Below, piece by piece: positions 45,131 to 53,179 of a stretch of 64,000 nucleotides of DNA. Source of the DNA: Streptomyces caniferus (lineage in GTDB: Bacteria > Actinomycetota > Actinomycetes > Streptomycetales > Streptomycetaceae). The first letter of the stretch is position 1. Every line of letters starts with the position of its first letter. The stretch is from contig NZ_BLIN01000005.1 in the NCBI RefSeq assembly GCF_009811555.1, positions 3,543,501-3,607,500 on the forward strand. Reading direction: 5' to 3'. The notes under the pieces are model-generated. The model was not told where the DNA came from and did not search any database. It was given only the letters and a program-made list of their open reading frames with translations. A program made the position numbers and the translations under genes.

Positions 45131-45178
45131 TACGACGGCGGCCCGTCCTCTCGGTGGAGAGGACGGGCCGCCGTCGTG
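45131..45178. terminator. Strong bidirectional terminator
   Basis: A perfect stem of about 21 bp, ACGACGGCGGCCCGTCCTCTC with its complement, has a GGTG loop between the membrane-protein gene and convergent ppc. Confidence 0.92.
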
Positions 45179-45191
45179 TGCCGGGTGGGCG

Positions 45192-47954
45192 TCAGCCGGT
45201 GTTGCGCAGTCCGGCGGCGACGCCGTTGACGGTGAGCAGCAGGGCTCGGGCGAGGACCGGGTCCGCCTCCTCGCCGCGCTCGGCGGCGGTGCGCTGGCGG
45301 TCCAGCAGCGAGACCTGGAGGTAGGAGATCGGGTCGAGGTAGGCGTCGCGGATGTGGAAGGTCTGCCGCAGGACGGGGTTGGACTCCAGGAGTTCCTTCT
45401 CCCCGGTGACGCGCAGGACCTCGGCGACGGTGAGTTCGTGTTCGGCCTTGATGACGTCGAAGACGTGCTTGAGCTCGTCGGGCACGAGGGTGTCGACGTA
45501 GTGCTGGGCGATCCGCAGATCCGTCTTGGCCAGCGTCATGGTGACGTTGGACAGGAAGTTGCGGAAGAAGTGCCAGTGCTCGTGCATCTCGTCCAGGACG
45601 CTGTCGAGTCCGGCCTCGCGGGCGGCCTTGAGGCCGGTGCCGACGCCGAACCAGCCGGGGACGATCTGGCGGGACTGGGTCCAGCCGAAGACCCACGGGA
45701 TGGCGCGCAGTCCGTCGAGGCCGGCGCCGGAGTCGGGGCGGCGCGAGGGGCGCGAGCCGAGGTGGAGCTCGGCGAGCTGGTCGACGGGCGTGGCGGCGAA
45801 GAAGTACGCGGGCAGGTCGGGGTCCTCGACCAGGCGCCGGTAGGAGCCGTGGGCCGCCTCGGAGACGGTTTCCATGGCGGCGTCCCAGCGGGCCAGGGCC
45901 TCGTCGGACTGCCGGGGCTCGGTGTGCAGGGCGGAGGCCTGGAGCGTGGCGGCGACCGTCAGTTCCAGGTTCTCCCGCGCCAGCGAGGGCACCAGGTACT
46001 TGTCGGAGATGACCTCGCCCTGTTCGGTGACCTTGATCTCGCCTTCGAGGGTGCCGTAGGGCTGGGCGAGGATCGCGTCGTGGGAGGGGCCGCCGCCGCG
46101 GCCGACGGTGCCGCCGCGGCCGTGGAAGAGGCGCAGCCGTACGCCGTGCCGGTGGGCGACGTCGCGCAGCAGGCGCTGGGCGCGGTGGATCTCCCACTGG
46201 GAGGTGGTGATGCCGCCGAACTTGGAGGAGTCGGAGTAGCCGAGCATGACCTCCTGGACGTCGCCGCGCAGGGCGACCAGGCGCCGGTAGGAGGGGTCGG
46301 CGAGCATCTCGTCGAGCAGCTGGTCGGCGATCTTCAGCTCGTCGGTGGTCTCCAGCAGCGGCACGATGCCGATCTTGGCCCAGCCGGCGTGCAGGTCGAT
46401 CAGGCCGGCCTCGCGGGCGAGGACGGCGGCCGCGAAGACGTCGTCGGAGCCGGCGCACATGGAGATGATGTAGGACTCGACGACCTCGGGGCCGAAGGTG
46501 TCCTTGGCCTTGCCGATGGTGCGGAAGACGCCGAGGGTCTTGGCGCCGGCCTCGTCGAGCGGTGCCGGGGTGGGGGCCAGCGGGCGGCGGGAGCGCAGTT
46601 CCTTGGCGAGGAGCTTGCGGCGGTAGTCGCGCGGCATGTCCACGTAACGCCAGGACTCTTCGCCGAGGCGGTCGAAGAGCTGGCCCAGCGCGTGGTGGTG
46701 GGCGTCGGCGTGCTCACGGACGTCCATGGTGGCGAGCTGCAGGCCGAAGGCGGCGATGGTGCGCAGGGTGCGCTCCAGGCGGCCGTCGGCGACCAGGCCG
46801 CCGCGGTGCTCGCGCAGCGAGGTCTGGATGAGGGCCAGGTCGTCGAGGAGCTCCGCGGTGCCGAGGTAGTCGCGGCCGGGGACGTGGGGGGTGTCGCCGG
46901 CGAGGCGGTCGCGGGTGTTGACGAGCTTCTGGCGGATGCAGGTCGCCTTGAGGCGGTAGGGCTCCTCGCTGTTCAGCCGCTTGTAGCGGGGGCTGATCTC
47001 GGGGAGGAGGTCGAGGTCGTGCTGGAGGGAAGCCAGCAGTTCCTCGGTGGCGCCGCAGTTGCGGATGGAGTTGGACAGCGCGCCGCGCAGCTCGTCGACG
47101 TGCTCCAGGGCGTCGGTGATCCCGTGCTCGTGCTGGAGCAGCAGGACGTCCCAGGTGACCTGCGGGGTGACGTTGGGGTTGCCGTCCCGGTCGCCGCCGA
47201 TCCAGGTGCCGAAGGTGAGCGGGCGGGTGCCGGCGGGCAGCTCGGCGCCGGCCCGCTCCAGCTCGGCGGCGAGGTCCTCGAGGACGTCGCCGACGGCGCC
47301 GCGGCCCAGCTCGTCGAGGTAGTAGATGGCGTTGCGGGCCTCGTCGGTGGGCTCCGGGCGGGCAACGCGCAGCTCGTCGGTCTGCCAGATGAGGTCGATG
47401 TTCTCGGCCAGGCGGAGGTCGGCGCGGCGGCGCTCGGGGTCGGGGCTGTCCAGCAGCTCGGCGACCTTGCGGAGCTTGGTGAGGACGGAGCGCCGGGCGG
47501 CCTCGGTGGGGTGCGCGGTGAAGACGGGGCGTACGCCGAGGTTGCCGGCGGTCGCCTTCAGGTGCTCGGGGTCGGCGTCCTTGAGCATGTCGGCGGTGCG
47601 GGCGAGGATGCTGCCCTCGGCGGCGCGCTTGGCGCCCAGCTCGCGGCCGCGGTGGACCTGCTCGGTGACGTTGGCGAGGTGGAAGTACGTGGAGAAGGCG
47701 CGCACCAGCTTGGCGGCGGTGGCCAGGTCGGTGTCGCCCAGGAGCCGGGCAGCGGCTTCGCCGTCGGAGCGGGTCAGGGCGCGGACCCGCTCGACGAGGT
47801 CGAGGAGCTCCTGACCTTCCTGGCGGACGAGGGTTTCGCCGAGAAGATCGCCCAGGCGCCGGATGTCGGCACGCAGGGCGATGTTGTCGCTCGGGCCGGG
47901 ATCGAGGCTCTCGATGGACGCGATCTCGGCTGGAGTGTTGTCGGCACTGCTCAC
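45192..47954 (-). CDS. ppc: Phosphoenolpyruvate carboxylase
   Basis: Anaplerotic enzyme converting phosphoenolpyruvate and bicarbonate to oxaloacetate; 920 residues, standard length. Active-site blocks are [19 protein letters not shown] (catalytic His), [34 protein letters not shown], and the Gly-rich loop [18 protein letters not shown]. The C-terminus ends in RNTG, the conserved family end. GTG at 47954 is the start. It is monocistronic, with a 300-base divergent region shared with the desaturase gene. Confidence 0.98.
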   Translation of the reverse strand: MSSADNTPAEIASIESLDPGPSDNIALRADIRRLGDLLGETLVRQEGQELLDLVERVRALTRSDGEAAARLLGDTDLATAAKLVRAFSTYFHLANVTEQVHRGRELGAKRAAEGSILARTADMLKDADPEHLKATAGNLGVRPVFTAHPTEAARRSVLTKLRKVAELLDSPDPERRRADLRLAENIDLIWQTDELRVARPEPTDEARNAIYYLDELGRGAVGDVLEDLAAELERAGAELPAGTRPLTFGTWIGGDRDGNPNVTPQVTWDVLLLQHEHGITDALEHVDELRGALSNSIRNCGATEELLASLQHDLDLLPEISPRYKRLNSEEPYRLKATCIRQKLVNTRDRLAGDTPHVPGRDYLGTAELLDDLALIQTSLREHRGGLVADGRLERTLRTIAAFGLQLATMDVREHADAHHHALGQLFDRLGEESWRYVDMPRDYRRKLLAKELRSRRPLAPTPAPLDEAGAKTLGVFRTIGKAKDTFGPEVVESYIISMCAGSDDVFAAAVLAREAGLIDLHAGWAKIGIVPLLETTDELKIADQLLDEMLADPSYRRLVALRGDVQEVMLGYSDSSKFGGITTSQWEIHRAQRLLRDVAHRHGVRLRLFHGRGGTVGRGGGPSHDAILAQPYGTLEGEIKVTEQGEVISDKYLVPSLARENLELTVAATLQASALHTEPRQSDEALARWDAAMETVSEAAHGSYRRLVEDPDLPAYFFAATPVDQLAELHLGSRPSRRPDSGAGLDGLRAIPWVFGWTQSRQIVPGWFGVGTGLKAAREAGLDSVLDEMHEHWHFFRNFLSNVTMTLAKTDLRIAQHYVDTLVPDELKHVFDVIKAEHELTVAEVLRVTGEKELLESNPVLRQTFHIRDAYLDPISYLQVSLLDRQRTAAERGEEADPVLARALLLTVNGVAAGLRNTG

Positions 47955-48190
47955 TGGTGCGGCTCCTTGCAGCGATCAGGGGCGTCGTACCGCGGCTCGT
48001 GGGAGGGGGGCCGGCGGCGACGGGTGGGCAGGTCTGATGCGGGCGGGTTGCGGACCGCGCTGTCCGACGTCCCCAGGATAGGTCTGCCCAGTGTCAGCAG
48101 ATCACACCGTCCGCTGGGTGGGCATCTGCGTCACAGGGGGTAGGTGTGGCGCCTGTCACGGCCTTGCCCGCAGCGGCGGCACTGCCATAC

Positions 48191-48220
48191 TTACGAGACC
48201 GTAGGTTACGGTTCCGTAGC
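48191..48220. promoter_or_regulatory. Overlapping palindromes, candidate operator for the desaturase
   Basis: ACCGTA-GGT-TACGGT and TACGG-TT-CCGTA overlap, giving a compact double dyad just downstream of a CATACT hexamer (48186-48191) that could be a -10. It is the natural binding site for the TetR regulator encoded behind the desaturase. Confidence 0.6.
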
Positions 48221-48256
48221 CGTAGCCGTGCCCCCGAGCCCCCGACGAGGGACACC

Positions 48257-49267
48257 ATGACCGCTGGTCCTGAAGCCGTAGAAGATCCCCCGATTCCTGC
48301 CGATTCCTCCGCCGGTCCGGCCGCCGCTCAGGCGCCGTCCGCGACGCTGGGCGGCGAGCAGCGCAGGTCGGTCGAGCAGTTCACGTTGCTGCTCTTCATC
48401 ACCGTCCCGTTCGTGGCGCTGGTCGCCGCGGTCCCACTTGCCTGGGGCTGGGGGGTGAGCTGGCTGGATCTGGGACTGATGGTGGCGATGTACTACATCG
48501 GCTGCCACGGCATCACGATCGGCTTCCACCGCTACTTCACGCATGGTTCGTTCAAGGCGAAGCGACCGCTGCGGATCGCGTTGGCGATCATGGGATCGCT
48601 GGCCGTGGAGGGCCCGCTGGTGCGCTGGGTGGCGGACCACCGCAAGCACCACAAGTTCTCCGACGCCGAGGGCGACCCGCACTCCCCCTGGCGCTTCGGC
48701 GAGACCGTGCCGGCCCTGATGAAGGGCCTGTGGTGGGCGCACATCGGCTGGATGTTCGACGAGGAGCAGACGCCGCAGCAGAAGTACGCACCGGACCTGA
48801 TCAGGGACGACGCGATCCGTACGGTCTCCCGCCAGTTCGTGCTGTGGACGACGGTGTCGCTGCTGATCCCGCCCCTGGTGGGCGGCCTGGCGACCTGGTC
48901 CTGGCAGGGTGCGCTGACCGCCTTCTTCTGGGGTTCCCTGGTCCGCGTCGCGCTGCTGCACCACGTCACGTGGTCGATCAACTCCATCTGCCATGCGGTG
49001 GGCAAGCGCCCCTTCAAGTCCCGCGACCGCTCCGGGAACGTGTGGTGGCTGGCCGTCCTGTCCTGCGGCGAGTCCTGGCACAACCTGCACCACGCGGACC
49101 CCACCTCCGCCCGGCACGGGGTGATGAAGGGGCAGCTGGACTCCAGCGCCCGGCTGATCCGCTGGTTCGAGAAGGCGGGCTGGGCGTATGACGTCCGGTG
49201 GCCGGACGCGTCCCGTATCGATGCCCGACGCGCGGCGCCGGCCGCCGGGGGTACCTCCCGGCGGTAG
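48257..49267 (+). CDS. Acyl-CoA/fatty acid desaturase (delta-9 type)
   Basis: Integral membrane di-iron desaturase that introduces a cis double bond into saturated acyl chains using O2; 336 residues. The three histidine boxes are HRYFTH, HRKHHK and HNLHH, with the extra GESWHNLHH context typical of stearoyl-CoA desaturases. Four membrane helices flank them. ATG at 48257 follows CGAGGGAC; the open frame extends upstream without homology. A TetR gene follows 22 bases downstream, so the pair is probably autoregulated through the dyad at 48191-48220. No dedicated electron-transfer gene is adjacent. Confidence 0.93.
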   Translation: MTAGPEAVEDPPIPADSSAGPAAAQAPSATLGGEQRRSVEQFTLLLFITVPFVALVAAVPLAWGWGVSWLDLGLMVAMYYIGCHGITIGFHRYFTHGSFKAKRPLRIALAIMGSLAVEGPLVRWVADHRKHHKFSDAEGDPHSPWRFGETVPALMKGLWWAHIGWMFDEEQTPQQKYAPDLIRDDAIRTVSRQFVLWTTVSLLIPPLVGGLATWSWQGALTAFFWGSLVRVALLHHVTWSINSICHAVGKRPFKSRDRSGNVWWLAVLSCGESWHNLHHADPTSARHGVMKGQLDSSARLIRWFEKAGWAYDVRWPDASRIDARRAAPAAGGTSRR

Positions 49268-49289
49268 GCGGGGAAGGCATGATTGACGG

Positions 49290-49976
49290 GTGGCGATCGA
49301 CAGCAGCAGCGCGAGCAACAGCAAGGGCAAGCCCTCCCCGTCCGCGGGCACGCGGCGGGCCCGCCGGGTCCGGATGACCGGTGCGGAGCGCCGGGAGCAG
49401 CTGCTGGACATCGGTCGCACGCTCTTTGCCGAGCGGGGCTACGAGGGCACCTCGGTGGAGGAGATCGCGGCGAAGGCCGGGGTGTCCAAGCCGGTGGTCT
49501 ACGAGCACTTCGGCGGCAAGGAAGGCCTGTACGCGGTGGTCGTGGACCGCGAGATGCGGCAGCTGCTGGACATGGTGACCGGCGCCCTGACCGCCGGCCA
49601 CCCCCGCGAACTCCTCGAACAGGCCGCCTTCGCCCTCCTCGACTACATCGAGACCTTCACCGACGGTTTCCGCATCCTGGTCCGCGATTCCCCCGTGGCC
49701 CAGTCCACGGGCACCTTCGCCTCCCTCATCAGCGATATCGCCACACAGGTCGAGGACATCCTCGGCCTGGAATTCAAGGCCCGCGGCTTCGACCCGAAAC
49801 TGGCCCCGCTCTACGCCCAGGCCCTGGTCGGCATGGTGGCCCTGACCGGCCAGTGGTGGGTCGACGCCCGCAAGCCGAAGAAGGCCGAGGTGGCGGCCCA
49901 CCTGGTGAATCTGGCCTGGCACGGCCTCGGCAACCTGGAGGCCAGGCCGCGGTTGATAGGGCATCGGAAGAACTGA
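49290..49976 (+). CDS. TetR-family regulator
   Basis: A 228-residue regulator. The N-terminal HTH domain is preceded by about 28 basic/Ser-rich residues and reads RREQLLDIGRTLFAERGYEGTSVEEIAAKAGVSKPVVYEHFGGKEGLY. The C-terminal ligand domain is all-helical (for example AALLDYIETFTDGFRILVRD) and likely binds an acyl-CoA or similar hydrophobic ligand, inferred from context. GTG at 49290 lies 22 bases after the desaturase stop, so the genes are cotranscribed. Confidence 0.9.
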   Translation: MAIDSSSASNSKGKPSPSAGTRRARRVRMTGAERREQLLDIGRTLFAERGYEGTSVEEIAAKAGVSKPVVYEHFGGKEGLYAVVVDREMRQLLDMVTGALTAGHPRELLEQAAFALLDYIETFTDGFRILVRDSPVAQSTGTFASLISDIATQVEDILGLEFKARGFDPKLAPLYAQALVGMVALTGQWWVDARKPKKAEVAAHLVNLAWHGLGNLEARPRLIGHRKN

Positions 49977-50051
49977 GGGCGTGGGAGTGACGGGACTCGG
50001 GGTGGCTGCCTCAAGGGCGCCCCGCCTGGTGATCTTCGTCTGACGCACTGG

Positions 50052-50083
50052 CCGGCCGTCGTCGCGTACGCAACGACGGCCGG
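50052..50083 (+). terminator. Terminator downstream of tetR
   Basis: CCGGCCGTCGT pairs with ACGACGGCCGG around a 10-base loop, 76 bases past the TetR stop. Confidence 0.7.
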
Positions 50084-50230
50084 ACCAGGAGCGACAAGCC
50101 GGATGACCGAGATGGGGTCTGGTCCCGTAGCGGCGCCGACGGCGCGCTGGGGCGGCGGAAGACCGGCCGCGGACACGGCCCTCCGGGCCGAGGTCGCCGT
50201 TCCCGATTCGGCTACGGACCCGCCACCACG

Positions 50231-50593
50231 TCAGTCCAGTGCCTCCAGGAATTCCAGACGGTTGCCCACCGGGTCGGCCGAGTAGAAGCGCCGGTGGCCC
50301 GGCAGCTGGTCGTCCCAGGTGACGGGGGCGCCGGCGGCGGTCAGGCGGGCGGCGAAGGCGTCGAGGCCGTGGACGCCAAGGCCGGGGTGGGCCTTTTTCG
50401 AGGCGCGGAAATCCGGCTCGATGCCCAGGTGGAGCCGGGCCGCGCCGGCCTCGAACCAGCATCCTCCGCGGGCCGCGAGCGCCGGGGGCTTCGGGAGCTC
50501 CGTCATGCCGAGGAGATCCGCGTAATAGGCGCGCAGGGCGTCTTCGGTACCGGGGGGTGCGGCGAGCTGGATGTGGTCGAGGCCGGTGATCAC
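50231..50593 (-). CDS. VOC/glyoxalase-family protein
   Basis: A 120-residue protein of the vicinal-oxygen-chelate fold with paired beta-alpha-beta-beta-beta modules. GLDHIQLAAPPGTEDALRAYYADLLGM opens the first module and HRRFYSADPVGNRLEFLEALD closes the second. The candidate metal ligands His and Glu (DHIQ, LEFLE) are present. The family includes glyoxalase I, dioxygenases and antibiotic-resistance proteins, so the substrate is open. GTG at 50593 is the start. It lies 61 bases downstream of tam on the same strand. Confidence 0.85.
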   Translation of the reverse strand: MITGLDHIQLAAPPGTEDALRAYYADLLGMTELPKPPALAARGGCWFEAGAARLHLGIEPDFRASKKAHPGLGVHGLDAFAARLTAAGAPVTWDDQLPGHRRFYSADPVGNRLEFLEALD

Positions 50594-50654
50594 GGCGTGT
50601 TCACCTCGGAGGGGTCGAGTCGGAGCGCGGTGCGCGGAGCGGCGGGCACGGACG

Positions 50655-51479
50655 TCAGCCGGCCGCCGGCTTCCGTGCGACGGCGAAGATGCGGCGGAAC
50701 GGGAAGACCGTGCCGTGGGGGCCGGTGGGGTAGGCCTTCCGCAGGGCGTCGCGGTATTCGGCGAGGAAGGCCTCGCGGGCGGCCTGGTCGTTCTCCAGGG
50801 CGGTCAGGACGGGGCGCAGGGCGGTGCCCTTGACCCAGTCGAGGACCGGGTCGTCGCCCTGCAGGAGCTGGACGTAGGTGGTTTCCCATACGTCGGTGGC
50901 GCAGCCGAGGTCGGCGAGGTGTTCGAGGTAGTCGGCCGGTTCGAGGATGTGGACGAAGCGGCGGCCGTGGGTGTCGAGCCGTTCGCGCCACTGGGGGGCG
51001 TCGCACAGCTCGCCGAGGAGGGCGTGGCTGGGCGAGGTGAAGTTGCCGGGGACCTGGAAGGCGAACGTGCCGCCGGGGGCGAGGGCCTCGATCCAACGGG
51101 CGAAGGATTCCGGGTGGTTGGGGACCCATTGCAGGGCCGCGTTCGAGACGATCAGGTCGTAGGTCTCGTCGGGCGCCCAGTCGGCGGCGTCGGCGAAGGC
51201 GAAGTCGAGGTGGCCGCCGCCCGGGGTGGGGCCGGCGTAGGCCTCGGCCTCCTTGAGCATCTCGGCGGAGTTGTCGTATCCGGTGATGTGCGCATCGGGC
51301 CAACGGGCTGCGAGTTCGGTGGTGACGTTTCCGGGACCGCAGCCGAGGTCGCCGATGCGGGCCGGGCGGCCTCGCCGCGGCAGGTCGGGTATCCGGGCGA
51401 GAAGGTCGTGGAAGGGGCGGGTGCGGTGCCCGGAGTGGCGGAGATATTGCTGCGGATCCCAGGTTGGTGCGTCATGCAT
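50655..51479 (-). CDS. tam: Trans-aconitate 2-methyltransferase
   Basis: SAM-dependent enzyme that methylates trans-aconitate, a spontaneous inhibitor of aconitase, and so protects the citric acid cycle; 274 residues. The opening WDPQQYLRHSGHRTRPFHDLLARIP is the Tam signature. The SAM motif is IGDLGCGPGNVTTELA near residue 45, with LIVSNAALQWVPNH as motif IV. ATG at 51479 follows AAAGGGG. It is divergent from a MarR regulator gene around the palindrome at 51596, matching the tam/tamR arrangement described in S. coelicolor. Confidence 0.94.
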   Translation of the reverse strand: MHDAPTWDPQQYLRHSGHRTRPFHDLLARIPDLPRRGRPARIGDLGCGPGNVTTELAARWPDAHITGYDNSAEMLKEAEAYAGPTPGGGHLDFAFADAADWAPDETYDLIVSNAALQWVPNHPESFARWIEALAPGGTFAFQVPGNFTSPSHALLGELCDAPQWRERLDTHGRRFVHILEPADYLEHLADLGCATDVWETTYVQLLQGDDPVLDWVKGTALRPVLTALENDQAAREAFLAEYRDALRKAYPTGPHGTVFPFRRIFAVARKPAAG

Positions 51480-51595
51480 GATCGAAACCCCTTTGTCGAT
51501 GCAGGGCTGACACAAAAGCCGGTACGTCGGATTCGGGCCGTCTCGGCTGGAAACCGAGCCCCCGCCGACGATGCCCCATAGTCCAGCGAAATATA

Positions 51596-51611
51596 TCTCG
51601 ACGTCAAGAGA
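51596..51611. promoter_or_regulatory. TamR operator
   Basis: TCTCGACGTCAAGA is a 14-bp palindrome with one mismatched pair centred on GACGTC, in the tam-tamR divergent region. Its position and symmetry fit the operator described for the S. coelicolor MarR-type regulator TamR. Confidence 0.8.
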
Positions 51612-51644
51612 CTTCATGTCGACAGACCCTCTACACTGATCGTC

Positions 51645-52142
51645 ATGGAGGACGAGGTCGATCGACTGGTCGCAGCATGGCGCCGCGAGCGCCCGGACCT
51701 CGACGTGGAGCCACTTGAGGTCCTCAGCCGTGTCTCCAGGCTGGCCAGACACCTGGACCGGGCCCGCCGTATCGCCTTTTCCGAGGTGGGCCTGGAGCCC
51801 TGGGAATTCGATGTGCTCACCGCGCTGCGGCGCGCCGGGGCGCCGTATCAGCTCTCCCCCGGAGCGCTGCTGACGCAGACCCTGGTCACCTCGGGGACGA
51901 TGACCAACCGCATCGACCGGCTCGCCAAGAAGGACCTGGTCGAGCGCCTGCCCGACCCCAGCGACCGGCGCGGGGTGCTGGTCAGGCTGACGGCCGAGGG
52001 GCGCGACAAGGCCGACCGGTCGCTGGCCGGGCTGCTGATCCAGGAGCGCGCCATCCTCGCCGAGCTCTCCCGCCAGCAGCGCGGCGAACTGGCCGGGCTG
52101 CTGCGGCGGTTGACCGGGCCCTTCGACAACATTCCGGGGTAG
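51645..52142 (+). CDS. tamR: MarR-family regulator TamR
   Basis: A 165-residue winged-helix regulator. The MarR core includes LSRVSRLARHLDRARRIAFSEVGLEPWEFDVLTALRRAG and the recognition region LLTQTLVTSGTMTNRIDRLAKKDLVERLPDPSDRRGVLVRLTAEG. An N-terminal extra helix (about residues 1-20) is typical of the urate-regulator-like subgroup to which TamR belongs. In S. coelicolor TamR is released from DNA by trans-aconitate and related tricarboxylates. ATG at 51645 is the start. It is divergent from tam. Confidence 0.9.
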   Translation: MEDEVDRLVAAWRRERPDLDVEPLEVLSRVSRLARHLDRARRIAFSEVGLEPWEFDVLTALRRAGAPYQLSPGALLTQTLVTSGTMTNRIDRLAKKDLVERLPDPSDRRGVLVRLTAEGRDKADRSLAGLLIQERAILAELSRQQRGELAGLLRRLTGPFDNIPG

Positions 52143-52322
52143 CGGCGGCTGCTCGCCACGGCGGCTCGGAGCCGCCGCCACGGAAAAGCGTGGCCACGGG
52201 AAGCACCACACGCCGCATTTGACGGCGCGTAAGCGGCTCACGTGCGCCCCTTGAACCCGTACGCGCCCCTCTCCTCCCCCGTGCCCTTGCCCGCCACTCG
52301 CCTCGTGGGCTTGGATCGCGCC

Positions 52323-53117
52323 ATGAGCCAGCAGCGCGCACCGCACCCGGCGAACGGGCCGTACGGCAAGCGGTTCGAGGGCCGTACGGTCCTGGTGACC
52401 GGGGCCGCCGCAGGGATCGGGGCGGCCACCGCCGACCGGCTGGCGGCCGAGGGCGCCGGGGTCCTGCTGCTGGACATCGACGATGCACGCGGCGAACACA
52501 CCGCGCGGCGGATCCGGGCGGCCGGCGGCCACGCGTCGTACGAGCACTGCGATGTGGCGGACGAGGACGCCTGGCAGCGGGCCGTCGACGCGGCGCGGCA
52601 GCGCTACGGCCCGGTGGACGGGCTGGTCAGCAACGCCTTCCTGCCGTATGTGGCGTCCGCGGGACACACCCCGCTCACGGACTGGGACCGGCAGCTCGCG
52701 GTCAACCTCACCGGCTCGTTCCTCGGCGTCCGCGCCACCCTGGACGATCTGCGGGCGCGCCATGGCGCGGTGGTGCTGACCTCGTCGGTGCATGCGCTGA
52801 TCGGGCTGCCGGGGCGGCCCGCGTACGCCGCCGCCAAGGCCGGGCTCACCGGGCTGGGGCGGCAACTGGCCGTCGAATACGGGCCGGAGGTACGGGTCAA
52901 CAGCGTGCTGCCGGGCCCCGTCCTGACGGCGGCCTGGGACGGTATCGGCGAGGAGGAACGGCGGGCCAGCGCCGCGGAGACGGCGGCGCGACGGCTGGGA
53001 CGGCCGGAGGAGGTCGCCGCCGCCATCGCCTTCCTGCTCTCCCCCGAGGCGTCCTTCGTCACGGGCGCGAGCCTCGTCGTCGACGGGGGCTGGAGCGTGT
53101 ACAAGAACTCTTCGTGA
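52323..53117 (+). CDS. Short-chain dehydrogenase/reductase
   Basis: NAD(P)-dependent oxidoreductase of 264 residues with the classical SDR fold. The cofactor motif is TGAAAGIG near residue 24. The adenine-ring Asp is in LLLDIDD, which favours NAD. The catalytic Ser is in VLTSSVHALIG, and YAAAK carries Tyr and Lys. The C-terminal FLLSPEASFVTGASLVVDGGW is typical of the family. ATG at 52323 has a poor ribosome-binding site; the open frame extends 81 bases upstream without homology. The GH42 gene follows after 62 bases, so a sugar-related substrate is possible but unproven. Confidence 0.88.
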   Translation: MSQQRAPHPANGPYGKRFEGRTVLVTGAAAGIGAATADRLAAEGAGVLLLDIDDARGEHTARRIRAAGGHASYEHCDVADEDAWQRAVDAARQRYGPVDGLVSNAFLPYVASAGHTPLTDWDRQLAVNLTGSFLGVRATLDDLRARHGAVVLTSSVHALIGLPGRPAYAAAKAGLTGLGRQLAVEYGPEVRVNSVLPGPVLTAAWDGIGEEERRASAAETAARRLGRPEEVAAAIAFLLSPEASFVTGASLVVDGGWSVYKNSS

Positions 53118-53179
53118 GCCGGTCCTGCTGACGGCGGGGCCGCGGCGCCCCGCCCGGACTTCGATCCGTAGGGGAATCC

